Below are positions 1 to 10,459 of a DNA stretch of 19,526 nt, piece by piece. The translations under genes and the position numbers were made by a program. A model generated the notes under the pieces. It had not been told where the DNA came from. It saw only the letters and a list, made by a program, of their open reading frames with translations, and did no database searches. Numbering within the stretch: the first letter of the stretch is position 1; every line of letters begins with the position of its first letter. This DNA is from Thermoleophilia bacterium (GTDB lineage: Bacteria; Actinomycetota; Thermoleophilia; Gaiellales; Gaiellaceae): assembly GCA_016844515.1 (NCBI GenBank), contig JAERMP010000042.1, positions 1 through 19,526 on the forward strand, given 5' to 3'.

Positions 1-1782
1 GATCGCCCGCCCCTTCGACTGGCGTGAGCCGAGCGGAAGCTCGTGCACCTTGAGTCGATACACCTTGCCGACGGTCGTGAAGAAGAGGATGTAGTCGTGC
101 GTCGAGGCGACGAAGAGATGCTCGATGTAGTCGTCGTCCTTCATGTCCATCCCCATCACACCGATTCCGCCGCGGCGCTGCTCGCGGTACGTCGTCACCG
201 GTAGTCGCTTGATGTAGCCGGATTTGGTGATCGCGATCACCATGTCCTCCTCGGCGATCATGTCCTCGAGCTCCAGCTCGGTCTCGCCGGCAACGATCTC
301 CGTACGACGCTCGTCCGTCTTCCCGTAGATCTCCTTGATCTCGAGCAACTCCTCGCGGACCACGGCGGCGACACGAGCAGGATCTCCCAGCAGCGCCCGC
401 AACTCCGCGATCCGCTCCTGCAGATCGGCGTGCTCGTCCTCGACGCGCTTTTGCTCGAGCCCCGTGAGTGCGCGGAGTCGCAGGTCGAGGATCGCCTGCG
501 CCTGGATCTCGGAGAGGTCGAAGCGAACCATGAGCGCGGTGCGCGCGGCATCCGTGTCGTCAGCGGCGCGGATCAAGGCGATGACCTCGTCGAGGTTGTC
601 GAGTGCGATGAGGTACCCCTCGAGGACGTGGGCGCGATCGACAGCCTTGCGCAGCTCATACTTCGAGCGCCGGGTGACGACCTCGCGCTGGTAGTCGAGG
701 TAGTACGTGACGAGCTCGAGCAGGGAGAGCGTCCGCGGAACGCCGTCGACGAGCGCAACGGCGTTGTAGCCGAACGTCGCCTGAAGCTGGGTGTGCTTGA
801 AGAGCTTGTTCAGGACGACCTGCGGGATCGCCTCACGCTTGAGGTCGATCTGTACCCGCATGCCCGACCGGTCGGAGTGATCCTTGACGTCCGAGATCTC
901 GTTCAGAACCTTGTCGTGGACGAGGTCGGCGATCTTCTTGATGAAGCCGGAGTCGCCGCCCTTCTTCACGCCATACGGCAGCTCGGTGACGATGACGGCG
1001 GTCTTGCCACCGCGTAGCTCTTCCACGTGAGCCCGCGCGCGCATGACGATGCGGCCGCGTCCCGTGCGATACGCATCTCGAATGCCAGACCGCCCAACGA
1101 CGATAGCTCCCGTCGGAAAGTCGGGGCCTTTGACGTGCTTCATCAGGTCCTCGACGTTAGCGTCGGGCTTGTCGATGAGCTGCACGATCGCGTCAGCGAC
1201 CTCACCGAGCCGGTGCGGTGGCATGTTCGTCGCCATTCCGACGGCAATGCCCGCCGAGCCGTTCACGAGCAAGTTCGGAAACCGGGACGGGAGGACCGTG
1301 GGCTCCTTGCGTGACTCGTCGTAGTTCGGCGTGAAGTCGACCGTGTCCATGTCGATGTCACGGAGCATCTCCGTCGCCAGCCGTGTAAGCCGGCACTCGG
1401 TATAACGCATCGCGGCTGCTGGATAGTCGTCGATGTTTCCGAAGTTCCCTTGGCCGTCGACAAGCGGGTAGCGCAACGAAAACGGCTGCGCCATGCGCAC
1501 GAGCGTGTCGTAGATCGACTGGTCGCCGTGCGGGTGGTAGTAGCCCATGACGTCGCCGACGACGCGGGCGGACTTGAGTCGCGGGCGGTTGGGCTGGAGT
1601 CCTGCCTCGTGCATCGCGAACAGCACCCTTCGGTGTACCGGCTTGAGGCCGTCGCGGGCGTCCGGGAGGGCCCGGGAAACGATCACGCTCATCGCGTAGT
1701 CGAGGAAACTCGAGCGCATCTCCTGCTCGAGCTCGCGCGACTCGATCCGCCCCGAGCCGAGAGGCTCGGTCACATCAGACAC
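1..1782 (-). CDS. gyrA: DNA gyrase subunit A, 3' end outside window
   Basis: GyrA is the DNA-breaking and rejoining subunit of the A2B2 type IIA topoisomerase that introduces negative supercoils. Residues 1-594 are present; the rest of the C-terminal beta-pinwheel lies beyond the left edge. The winged-helix breakage domain is clear: HPHGD at 83-87, and AAAMRYTE at 122-129 with catalytic Tyr127. [13 protein letters not shown] stretch near the window edge marks the beginning of the C-terminal domain. The GTG at 1782 is chosen because an AAAGG lies about 10 nt upstream; a second in-frame GTG at 1773 is the alternative. It is the last gene of the dnaA-dnaN-recF-dciA-gyrB-gyrA series, 140 bp after gyrB. 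In the quinolone pocket the sequence reads GDQSIYD, so the position equivalent to E. coli Ser83 is Gln88. Family assignment is certain. Confidence 0.97.
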   Translation of the reverse strand, partial: MSDVTEPLGSGRIESRELEQEMRSSFLDYAMSVIVSRALPDARDGLKPVHRRVLFAMHEAGLQPNRPRLKSARVVGDVMGYYHPHGDQSIYDTLVRMAQPFSLRYPLVDGQGNFGNIDDYPAAAMRYTECRLTRLATEMLRDIDMDTVDFTPNYDESRKEPTVLPSRFPNLLVNGSAGIAVGMATNMPPHRLGEVADAIVQLIDKPDANVEDLMKHVKGPDFPTGAIVVGRSGIRDAYRTGRGRIVMRARAHVEELRGGKTAVIVTELPYGVKKGGDSGFIKKIADLVHDKVLNEISDVKDHSDRSGMRVQIDLKREAIPQVVLNKLFKHTQLQATFGYNAVALVDGVPRTLSLLELVTYYLDYQREVVTRRSKYELRKAVDRAHVLEGYLIALDNLDEVIALIRAADDTDAARTALMVRFDLSEIQAQAILDLRLRALTGLEQKRVEDEHADLQERIAELRALLGDPARVAAVVREELLEIKEIYGKTDERRTEIVAGETELELEDMIAEEDMVIAITKSGYIKRLPVTTYREQRRGGIGVMGMDMKDDDYIEHLFVASTHDYILFFTTVGKVYRLKVHELPLGSRQSKGRAI

Positions 1783-1814
1783 GGCGCAGCAACCTTTCGA
1801 CGTCGAGCTCTAAG

Positions 1815-1849
1815 CGACCGTCTGCGGTCGGAGGCCGGCTATGCCGGCC
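1815..1849 (-). other. Two small hairpins in the gyrB-gyrA spacer
   Basis: Two perfect inverted repeats stand side by side. One is CGACCG-TCTG-CGGTCG (1815-1830) and the other is GGCCGGC-TAT-GCCGGCC (1833-1849). They lie just upstream of the gyrA ribosome-binding region on the transcribed strand. They could shape readthrough, processing or translation of gyrA. No function is demonstrated by sequence alone, and short GC-rich palindromes do arise by chance in this base composition. Confidence 0.4.
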
Positions 1850-1895
1850 GGGAGACCAGGTGCCGTCGGTCAGTGCACGGCGAAGGAGGGGGCCC

Positions 1896-1920
1896 GCGGG
1901 GGAACCATGGGTTCCTCCGC
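1896..1920 (-). terminator. Hairpin directly after the gyrB stop
   Basis: An inverted repeat built on GGAACC-ATG-GGTTCC extends outward to a GCGG/CCGC base, giving about 10 pairs with one mismatch on the gyrB transcript. It begins two bases after the gyrB stop codon. There is no T-tract, so this is not a classical intrinsic terminator. It may act as a weak, tract-less terminator or as an mRNA-stabilising 3' structure between gyrB and gyrA. Confidence 0.4.
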
Positions 1921-1922
1921 GA

Positions 1923-4829
<2,907 letters not shown>

Positions 4830-4830
<1 letters not shown>

Positions 4831-5885
4831 CAGCGCACGACTCCGGGCGTGACCGCGAGTGCCTGGGCCGGCTCGGCCGGCAGCGCCGCGGCAGCCGTGG
4901 CGGTGATCACCGTCTGGCCACCTCGCGACACGATCGCGGCGAGCGATCGCCGGCGGTCGCCATCGAGCTCGGAGAGGACGTCATCGAGAAGCACCAGCGG
5001 CGGCGAGCCTGTTCGCGATCGCAGGACCTCGGCTTCGGCGAGGACGAGCGCGAGAACGGCGACCCGCTGCTCACCCTGCGACCCGAACGACCGCAGCTCA
5101 TGTCCTCGGGCTTCGAGCCGCACGTCGTGGAGATGCGGCCCGGCGCCTGTGAGCCCGCGGTCGAGGTCGCGGTCGAGTCGAGCGTCGAGCTCGGACACAG
5201 TCGGAGGGACTCCGTCGTAGCCAAGGATCGCGGAGTCGAGCCCCAGGGCGCCCGCCACCTCTGTGAACGGCTCTGCCAGCGTTGCTGCGACCTCGGTGCG
5301 TGCGAGAACCAGAGCGGTTCCCAGAGTGGCGACCTTCTCGGTCCACGGCTGCAGCGCATCGGGCGACGAGTTTCCGGCGCGGAGCCGACGAAGACACGCG
5401 TTTCGTTGCCCCACAGCGGCGGCGTACTCGACCGGAAGCGCAGCTCGAGCGGGGTTCAGGCGACCGAGGCTCCGATCCAGATATGCCCTCCGCGTTGCGG
5501 GTGCCCCTTTGACGACCGCCAACCTGTCCGGGGTGAAGACGAGCGTGCGCAACTCGTGTCGCAGCCGCTCCGCAGAAGCAAGTCGCTCGCCGTTGAGATA
5601 TGCGCGCCGCGCATCTCCGGCCGCGAGGATGACATCCGCCTCGAACGCCGTGTCCCCGTTCGTGCCGCGAAGGATAACTCTGCCTGCCGTAGCGCCGAAC
5701 CGCACCATCTGCGCATCGCTTCGCGCACGGGGTGAGAAGCCCTGAGTTCCTACATGAAGAGCCTCGAGAAAGTTCGTCTTGCCGGCTCCGTTGGGGCCGT
5801 GAAGCAGTACGACACCGGGTTCGAGCCGAAGCTCGAGACCGGGGTACGAGCGGAAGTCCCGGAGCGTGACCTCGCGGACGATCAG
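4830..5885 (-). CDS. recF: RecF DNA repair ATPase, apparent CTG start
   Basis: RecF is an SMC-like ABC ATPase that helps load RecA at single-strand gaps with RecO and RecR. The 351-residue reading has the expected opening (IVREVTLRDFRSYPG), a Walker A motif GPNGAGKTN at 30-38, a signature SQGEQR at 269-274 and a Walker B LVLLDDVLSELD at 297-308. The Walker A part lies upstream of the first ATG (5708), so a start at or near 5885 is required. No ATG, GTG or TTG occurs in frame there. The best candidate is CTG at 5885, which overlaps the dnaN stop as CTGA, mirroring the GTGA/ATGA overlaps elsewhere in the window. Function is certain; the start codon is inferred. Confidence 0.95.
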
Positions 5886-6988
5886 CCCGCGAGCCGGATC
5901 GGCATGATCAGGTACCAGAAGCTCTCGTCGGGTGGCAAACGGTTGATCAGCTTGAGCTGAATCGTGTCGCTCGCTACCGCTTCCAGCCCGTCCCGCAGGA
6001 AGTCCGGGTTGAACCCGATCTCGATCTCTTCGCCTGCGAAGTCGATCGGGAGCGACTCCGTTGCCTCGCCCACATCCTGGGTCTGAGCTGAGATCGTGAG
6101 CTCGCCCTCCGCGAATCGCAAACGGAGCGGGGCGTTGCGCTGCGCCATTACCCCCGCGCGGCGTACGACCTCGAGCAGCGCTTCGCGCTGGATCGTGATC
6201 TCGGCCTCGAACGTCTCCGGAAGGAGCTGTTTGTAGTTCGGAAACTGGCCGTCGATGCGCCTGCTGGTTAGCCAGGCGTCGCCGGACGAGAAGATCACGT
6301 AATTCTCGTGCACGCCGAGCTCGACGTGCTCCGCGCCAGCCGCGAGCCGGGCGAGTTCCTGCAGCGCGCGAGCCGGAATGATTGCGTCGAGCTCCGGTGC
6401 TGCCGTCGTGAGCTCTGTCTCCTTCACGGCCAGCCGATACGAGTCCGTTGCGGCCATGATCAGCTTGTCGCCCTCGAAGCGCACGAGGACTCCGGTGAGC
6501 ACAGGCCTCGACTCGTCCCGTGACGCTGCGCGGCCGACCTTGTCGATCGTCTCGAGAAGCGCGGGCGCTTCGATCCGCTGCAGCGGCACGTCGAGTGGTG
6601 GGAGACGCGGAAAATCCTCGGCGCTGAAGACGTTCAGGCGTGACGAGTGGCTACCAGACACGATTGTGAGGACCCCGTCACCTTCTTCGTGCGTGAGCGT
6701 CACAGAGTCATCCGGCAAGAGCCTCACGAGGTCGGTGAGGAGCCTGCCGGGTACGACGACCGCCGCGTCTCCCGAGATCTCGCCCGAGATCGATGTGCGC
6801 AGGGAGATCTCCATGTCGGTCGCTGCGAGCGTCAGCCGCCCTTCCTCTGCCTGAAGGAGGATCCCGCTCAAGACCTGCACGGCACCGCGGCTCGAAAGGG
6901 CCCGGGCAACGACAGCAAGCGCTGCGGCGAGATCGCCACGAGAGCACGTTGTGCGAAGCGCGGTTCCGGAGGCTATTTCTATATTCAT
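5882..6988 (-). CDS. dnaN: DNA polymerase III beta sliding clamp
   Basis: DnaN forms the ring-shaped dimer that tethers the replicative polymerase to DNA. The 368-residue length is normal for the three-domain clamp. Recognisable segments are RALSSRGAVQVLSGILLQ in domain 1, the ATDSYRLAVKE strand of domain 2, and the C-terminal YLIMPIRL that is nearly invariant at the clamp tail. The first codons after ATG 6988 (AAT ATA GAA ATA) are unusually AT-rich for this genome. They continue the AT-rich stretch of the adjacent unwinding region, so the 5' end of the gene may form part of the origin. No strong Shine-Dalgarno sequence is seen. The gene follows dnaA and overlaps recF by four bases. Confidence 0.97.
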   Translation of the reverse strand: MNIEIASGTALRTTCSRGDLAAALAVVARALSSRGAVQVLSGILLQAEEGRLTLAATDMEISLRTSISGEISGDAAVVVPGRLLTDLVRLLPDDSVTLTHEEGDGVLTIVSGSHSSRLNVFSAEDFPRLPPLDVPLQRIEAPALLETIDKVGRAASRDESRPVLTGVLVRFEGDKLIMAATDSYRLAVKETELTTAAPELDAIIPARALQELARLAAGAEHVELGVHENYVIFSSGDAWLTSRRIDGQFPNYKQLLPETFEAEITIQREALLEVVRRAGVMAQRNAPLRLRFAEGELTISAQTQDVGEATESLPIDFAGEEIEIGFNPDFLRDGLEAVASDTIQLKLINRLPPDESFWYLIMPIRLAG

Positions 6989-6995
6989 TACTTCA

Positions 6996-7019
6996 AAGAA
7001 CTAGTAGCAGTAGTAAGAG
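6996..7019 (+). other. DnaA-trio array (candidate unwinding element)
   Basis: Eight consecutive triplets all have A in the middle. The core at 7002-7016 reads TAG TAG CAG TAG TAA, flanked by AAG AAC before and GAG after. DnaA-trios (5'-TAG-3', written 3'-GAT-5') are the single-stranded DNA motifs recognised by the DnaA filament during strand opening. The array directly abuts the DnaA-box pair at 7020-7037 and runs away from it in the expected orientation. Confidence 0.7.
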
Positions 7020-7037
7020 TGTGAATCACGTGGATGA
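7020..7037 (-). promoter_or_regulatory. Two abutting DnaA-box-like 9-mers
   Basis: On the minus strand TCATCCACG (7037-7029) is followed without a gap by TGATTCACA (7028-7020). Each matches 7 of 9 positions of TTATCCACA. They sit immediately before the trio array and could nucleate the DnaA filament. Each box alone is weak; the adjacency is what supports the call. Confidence 0.6.
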
Positions 7038-7084
7038 CAGGGTGATTGTGCCGCAAGAGCGGGGAAAACGGCTGTGATGAGATT

Positions 7085-7110
7085 TGTGGAAGGACAGCGC
7101 GATTTCCACA
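7085..7110. promoter_or_regulatory. Inverted pair of DnaA-box cores
   Basis: TGTGGAA at 7085-7091 faces TTCCACA at 7104-7110 across 12 bp. Both carry the CCACA core of the DnaA box and match the TTCCACA variant that recurs in the dnaA-rpmH gap. The pair lies 35 bp beyond the dnaA stop, inside the candidate origin. Confidence 0.6.
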
Positions 7111-7144
7111 GGCTCGCTGAGCGTGGTGCTCAGGACCCCCAACA

Positions 7145-8602
7145 TCAGCGTGCCTGCTTGATGCGCGCAGTGAGTTCTTGCACAAGGTTGTACACGGAGC
7201 GATCCTCACGGATGAGGCGCGTGATCTTGTCCTTCGCGTGGATCACGGTCGTATGGTCCCGCCCCCCGAACTCCCTGCCGATCTTGGGCAGCGACGAGTC
7301 GGTGAGCTCGCGAGAGAGGTACATCGCGACCTGTCGGGGATACGCGACGGCCTGGGATCGCCGCGGACTCACGAGCTCGTCGAGCGTGACGCCGAACCGC
7401 TGCGACACCGCCTCCTGAATCCGAGAGATCGTTACTTCTGGCGCCGCTTCTCCTTGCGGGTAGACGTCCTTGAGGACGTGCTCGGCGAGATCGACGGTCA
7501 TCGGACGATCCGTCAAGGAAGAGAACGCAACGACCCGGGTGAGCGCACCCTCGAGCTCGCGGATGTTCGACGACACGCGGCCTGCGATGAACGTGAGCAC
7601 TTCGGGATCTGTGACACCGATGCGCTCGGTATTGACCTTCTTGCGAAGGATCGCGATGCGCGTCTCGAGATCCGGCGCTTGGATGTCCGTGAGCAGGCCC
7701 CACTCGAACCGCGAGCGGAGTCGCTCCTCCAGCGTCGCGATCTCGCGCGGAGGACGATCAGACGAGATGATGATCTGTGCGCCACCCTCGTAGAGGGAGT
7801 TGAACGTATGGAAGAACTCCTCCTGAATCCGCTCTTTCCCCTCGAAGAACTGGATGTCGTCGATGAGGAGGACGTCGTAGTTGCGGTAACGCCTCTTGAA
7901 ACCCTCGATTCGCTTGTCACGGAGCGAGTCGATGAAGTCGTTCATGAACGTCTCGCTCGTGACGTAACGCATTGTCAAGCGCCGCGAGTGCTGGCGGACG
8001 TAGTGACCGATGGCCTGCAACAGATGGGTCTTGCCGAGGCCGGTCCCGCCGTAGATGAAGAGGGGGTTGTAGGCCTGGGCCGGCGCCTCGGCGACAGCGA
8101 GAGCGGCGGCGTGCGCGAAGCGGTTGGACGAGCCGATCACGAAGAGGTCGAAGGTGTACTTCGGGTTGAGCTCGACATCCGGCGTGTCGCGGTACGGCGA
8201 CTCTGCGTCGCGACTGCGAACCTCGTTCTCGACGCGACCCGGCGCGGCTGGCGCCGCGGTCGGGCCGTCACTCACGGAGAACGACACGACCACATTACGC
8301 CCGAGAGACTCTCGAGCCGCTCCAGACACGAAATCGAAGAAATGACCCTGGATCCAGTCCCGGGTGAAGTCGTTGGGCACCTCCACCAGAAGCTTGCCGT
8401 CGGTCAGCGCTTTAGGGCGCGCGTGACCGAACCACGTCTCATAGGTCGTCTCGGTGAGCGCCTCTCTCAGTCGGCCTGCAATCGACTCCCAGAGGTTCTC
8501 GGCTGTTGTCTCGGTGGCGTGCTCCACCCGTCCTCGCGCTGGTTCGGGTCGTAGGGAAGGGGCGAGCATAGCACCCCTGAAAATGTGGCTCCCCGCCGTC
8601 AC
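7145..8602 (-). CDS. dnaA: Chromosomal replication initiator DnaA
   Basis: DnaA is the AAA+ initiator that binds oriC and opens the duplex. Over 485 residues it shows domain I (about 33-105, with [22 protein letters not shown]), a short linker, and an AAA+ domain with Walker [10 protein letters not shown] at 185-193, Walker B LLIDDIQF at 245-252 and an arginine-finger region RLRSRF at 294-299. The C-terminal DNA-binding domain carries the signature [11 protein letters not shown] at 446-456. The GTG at 8602 is chosen because a perfect AGGAGG stands 5 nt before it. This leaves about 30 extra residues before domain I; ATG and GTG codons further in (residues 12 and 26) have poorer ribosome-binding sites. 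The gene heads the minus-strand replication cluster. Confidence 0.98.
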   Translation of the reverse strand: MTAGSHIFRGAMLAPSLRPEPARGRVEHATETTAENLWESIAGRLREALTETTYETWFGHARPKALTDGKLLVEVPNDFTRDWIQGHFFDFVSGAARESLGRNVVVSFSVSDGPTAAPAAPGRVENEVRSRDAESPYRDTPDVELNPKYTFDLFVIGSSNRFAHAAALAVAEAPAQAYNPLFIYGGTGLGKTHLLQAIGHYVRQHSRRLTMRYVTSETFMNDFIDSLRDKRIEGFKRRYRNYDVLLIDDIQFFEGKERIQEEFFHTFNSLYEGGAQIIISSDRPPREIATLEERLRSRFEWGLLTDIQAPDLETRIAILRKKVNTERIGVTDPEVLTFIAGRVSSNIRELEGALTRVVAFSSLTDRPMTVDLAEHVLKDVYPQGEAAPEVTISRIQEAVSQRFGVTLDELVSPRRSQAVAYPRQVAMYLSRELTDSSLPKIGREFGGRDHTTVIHAKDKITRLIREDRSVYNLVQELTARIKQAR

Positions 8603-8607
8603 TAGAG

Positions 8608-8613
8608 CCTCCT
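8608..8613 (-). promoter_or_regulatory. Perfect Shine-Dalgarno of dnaA
   Basis: AGGAGG on the minus strand lies 5 nt upstream of the GTG at 8602 and settles the dnaA start. It touches a DnaA-box-like sequence (8613-8621), so DnaA bound there would sit on the dnaA leader, compatible with autoregulation. Confidence 0.8.
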
Positions 8614-8662
8614 GTGGATGAAAATCAGGCCGATTTGCAGCACTTTTGCGGGTTCCACACCT

Positions 8663-8682
8663 CTTTCCACACCTGTGGAAGA
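8663..8682. promoter_or_regulatory. Head-to-head DnaA-box inverted repeat
   Basis: TTCCACA (8665-8671), a 2-bp CC spacer and TGTGGAA (8674-8680) form a perfect inverted repeat. A third TTCCACA in direct orientation lies exactly 12 bp upstream (8653-8659). The tight spacing suggests cooperative DnaA binding. Confidence 0.6.
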
Positions 8683-8790
8683 CGCCACACCCGTTCCCGG
8701 TTCAGACAACGGCGAGACTCGCGGAGCAGCGATTTCGAGACCGACCTCCGTCGCCACGACTGTGGAAAACTTCGGCTCGGGCGGGTCGTC

Positions 8791-8796
8791 TATACT
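8791..8796 (+). promoter_or_regulatory. Probable -10 element of rpmH operon promoter
   Basis: TATACT is a close match to the -10 consensus in an otherwise GC-rich stretch. It would give a leader of roughly 35-40 nt to rpmH. No recognisable TTGACA-like -35 is found at 16-18 bp. The DnaA-box-like sequence at 8761-8769 overlaps the expected -35 region. Confidence 0.6.
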
Positions 8797-8839
8797 GCCG
8801 CTCCCACGGCCCCGGCATCCTCTCGAGAGCGAACACGAC

Positions 8840-8974
8840 TTGAAACGCACATACCAACCGAACGTACGTCGCCGGAAGCGGCGACACGGATTCAGAGCGC
8901 GAATGGCCTCGCGCGGAGGCCGCGCGATCCTCAAGCGGCGTCGTGCGAGAGGGCGTAAGCGCCTCTCCGCCTGA
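8840..8974 (+). CDS. rpmH: 50S ribosomal protein L34
   Basis: This 44-residue, strongly basic protein begins [18 protein letters not shown] and continues with the [24 protein letters not shown] pattern, which is the full-length L34 signature. It binds 23S rRNA in the large subunit. The start is TTG at 8840; the same frame is open upstream but only this start gives the canonical N-terminus. It is the first gene of the rightward operon, divergent from dnaA, which is the classic position next to the origin. Confidence 0.97.
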   Translation: MKRTYQPNVRRRKRRHGFRARMASRGGRAILKRRRARGRKRLSA

Positions 8975-8985
8975 GGCGCCCGCAG

Positions 8986-9336
8986 GTGCAGCGCCGCAAC
9001 CGACTCTCGCGTTCTCGGGACTTCGACACCGTCTATCGCCGCGGTCAGTCAGCCTCGACCCGCTATCTCATCCTGCACTGGTTTCCCCGCAACGAGGACA
9101 TGGGCGGAGTGCCGCGTCTTGGTCTTGCGGTCCCCCGCTCGGTCGGTTCGGCTGTCGTTCGGAACCGGGTCAAGCGACTCCTACGAGAGGCGTGGCGCGA
9201 GCTCCTCGAGACGGTGCCGCCAGGTCACGACTACGTGTTGGCCGCGCGTCCGGGGTTCGCCGAGCCAGCCGAGGTGCGCGGTCGCGAGTGGCTCCTAGCC
9301 GAGATCTCCGACGTGCTGGGGCGGGTGCGCTCGTGA
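8986..9336 (+). CDS. rnpA: Ribonuclease P protein component
   Basis: RnpA is the protein cofactor of RNase P, which removes 5' leaders from tRNA precursors. The 116-residue product has the family length. It shows the opening RLSRSRDFDTVYRRG, the central RLGLAVPRSVGSAVVRN strand, and the RNR helix RNRVKRLLREAWR at 59-71 that contacts the RNA. GTG at 8986 is 11 bp after rpmH. The stop overlaps the yidD start as GTGA, indicating coupled translation. Confidence 0.95.
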   Translation: MQRRNRLSRSRDFDTVYRRGQSASTRYLILHWFPRNEDMGGVPRLGLAVPRSVGSAVVRNRVKRLLREAWRELLETVPPGHDYVLAARPGFAEPAEVRGREWLLAEISDVLGRVRS

Positions 9337-9590
9337 AGCACATCGGTATCGCGCTTGTCCATGCGTGGCGCTGGACCTTCGGGCTCTTGACTCCGCAAGG
9401 GACCTGCAAGTACCACCCGAGTTGCTCGCAGTACGCGCTGGACGCGCTTCGGGAGCACGGGATCTTCCGCGGCACCGTGCTCACCGGCTGGCGCCTGCTT
9501 CGCTGCAACCCCTGGAGTCATGGCGGCGTCGACTATGCGCGGGACCAGTCTGTGTTCCCGCTGTTTCGTTCCGGAAAGGCGCGAACGTGA
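9333..9590 (+). CDS. yidD: Membrane protein insertion efficiency factor YidD
   Basis: This 85-residue protein matches YidD (formerly DUF37), a small membrane-associated factor that aids YidC-dependent insertion. It shows the full signature around TCKYHPSCSQYALDALREHG and GWRLLRCNPWSHGGVD, with conserved cysteines at 25, 31 and 58. GTG at 9333 overlaps the rnpA stop by four bases, and its own stop overlaps the yidC GTG in the same way. The rnpA-yidD-yidC order is the usual one. Confidence 0.95.
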   Translation: MKHIGIALVHAWRWTFGLLTPQGTCKYHPSCSQYALDALREHGIFRGTVLTGWRLLRCNPWSHGGVDYARDQSVFPLFRSGKART

Positions 9591-10459
9591 TCGTCGGCGG
9601 CGTTCTCTCCCCACTGGAGAACGTCCTCACCGAGGTCCTGATTTGGCTGCACGAAACGGCCGGATTCAGCTGGGCATGGTCGATCGTCGCGCTCACGGTC
9701 ATCGTCCGCATGCTGCTCGTCCCGGTTGCCGTGCGCCAGATCCACTCGATGCAGAGCCTGCAGATCCACGCTCCCGAGATGAAGGCGATCCAGCAGCGCT
9801 ACAAGGCGGACCGGCAAAAGCAGTCGGAAGAGCTGATGAAGTTTTACAAGGAGAACAAGATCAATCCGTACGCCTCCTGCCTGCCGATCGTCTTCCAGAT
9901 CCCGATCTTCATCGGGCTCTTCTTTGTGCTTCGCGACTTCAAGAAGGAGATCTTCTGTAACCGCGGCGACTTCTGCGAGGTGATCGACGAAAAGCTCCAA
10001 GTGCTTCCGCAGTTCCAGTCTCTTCTCGAGTGGCTGAGCCTCGTCAACATCACGGAGCCGACCAAGGACGCGTGGGGGCCGGTGCTCATCGTCGTGTACG
10101 TCATCAGCCAGCTGACGTCGACCTACCTCATGTCGACGTCAATGCAGTCCAAAGCACAGCGCTGGATGATCATGGTGCTCCCGATCGTCTTCCTTCCCTT
10201 CATCCTCAGCTTCCCCTCGGGGCTCATGATCTACTGGCTCACGACCAACCTATGGACGACCGGACAGGGCATCGTCACCCGTCGCCAAATGCCGAAACCG
10301 ATAGTTCCACCGAAGCGGTCGAGCAGGACGCCACCCAAAGATGCAAGCGACCCGCCGGCGACATCCTCGTCCGGCGACTCGCAAGACGGCGGAGGCTCAT
10401 CGCGCACCGGCCCGCCGCGCAGGGTGAAGCGCAAGCGCGGCGGAGGGGCGCGGAGATGA
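9587..10459 (+). CDS. yidC: YidC/Oxa1 membrane protein insertase
   Basis: YidC inserts and folds membrane proteins, alone or with the Sec translocon. The 290-residue product is the short form without a large periplasmic domain. The first core segment WAWSIVALTVIVRMLLVPVAV includes the conserved groove arginine (Arg41), followed by the cytoplasmic helical hairpin (QIHAPEMKAIQQRYKADRQK) and four further hydrophobic segments. CLPIVFQIPIFIGLF and FPSGLMIYWLTTNLWTTGQ are family hallmarks. The tail is Lys/Arg/Ser/Gly-rich and basic, as in YidCs that contact ribosomes. The start is GTG 9587, with GGAAAGG 7 nt upstream and a GTGA overlap with yidD. The stop overlaps khpB as ATGA. Confidence 0.96.
   Translation: MIVGGVLSPLENVLTEVLIWLHETAGFSWAWSIVALTVIVRMLLVPVAVRQIHSMQSLQIHAPEMKAIQQRYKADRQKQSEELMKFYKENKINPYASCLPIVFQIPIFIGLFFVLRDFKKEIFCNRGDFCEVIDEKLQVLPQFQSLLEWLSLVNITEPTKDAWGPVLIVVYVISQLTSTYLMSTSMQSKAQRWMIMVLPIVFLPFILSFPSGLMIYWLTTNLWTTGQGIVTRRQMPKPIVPPKRSSRTPPKDASDPPATSSSGDSQDGGGSSRTGPPRRVKRKRGGGARR

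Larger units (their letters stand above)
6989..7144. other. oriC: Candidate oriC part 1, dnaA-dnaN intergenic region
   Basis: This 156-bp gap combines an AT-rich stretch next to dnaN, a run of DnaA-trio-like triplets, two abutting DnaA-box-like 9-mers, and a further inverted pair of TGTGGAA/TTCCACA cores nearer to dnaA. Reading from dnaA towards dnaN the order is boxes, then trios, then dnaN. This matches my recollection of the arrangement described for the B. subtilis unwinding region. The context makes it the likely origin, together with the dnaA-rpmH gap. Origin activity itself is inferred. Confidence 0.75.
8603..8839. other. oriC: Candidate oriC part 2, dnaA-rpmH intergenic region
   Basis: This 237-bp divergent gap holds DnaA-box-like 9-mers with a TTCCACA or TCCACA core. 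They are TGTGGATGA at 8613-8621, GGTTCCACA at 8651-8659, a CTTTCCACA / TGTGGAAGA inverted pair at 8663-8682, and TGTGGAAAA at 8761-8769. The last is one mismatch from TTATCCACA and lies where the -35 of the rpmH promoter would be. No trio-like array is visible here. It may act as the box-rich half of a bipartite origin, as dnaA operator sequence, or both. Confidence 0.7.

Noticed and set aside
7020..7038. Possible parS site around CACGTG at 7027-7032
   Set aside because: Only about 11 of 16 positions match the canonical palindrome TGTTTCACGTGAAACA and both arms are poor. The DnaA-box reading explains the same bases better. No canonical parS was found by eye anywhere in the window.
7178..8554. 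Long open frame of 458 codons antisense to dnaA
   Set aside because: It is the complement of the strongly conserved dnaA in a high-GC sequence. Its composition is Arg/Val/Asp/Glu-rich with no recognisable domain, as expected of a codon-bias shadow.
8618..8839. Upstream extension of the rpmH frame into the intergenic region
   Set aside because: L34 is about 44 residues and starts MKRTYQP, which fits TTG 8840. The extension runs through the DnaA boxes and promoter.
9365..9586. Upstream extension of the yidC frame
   Set aside because: The extra residues overlap yidD in another frame and do not resemble YidC. The GTG at 9587 has a good ribosome-binding site and a GTGA overlap.
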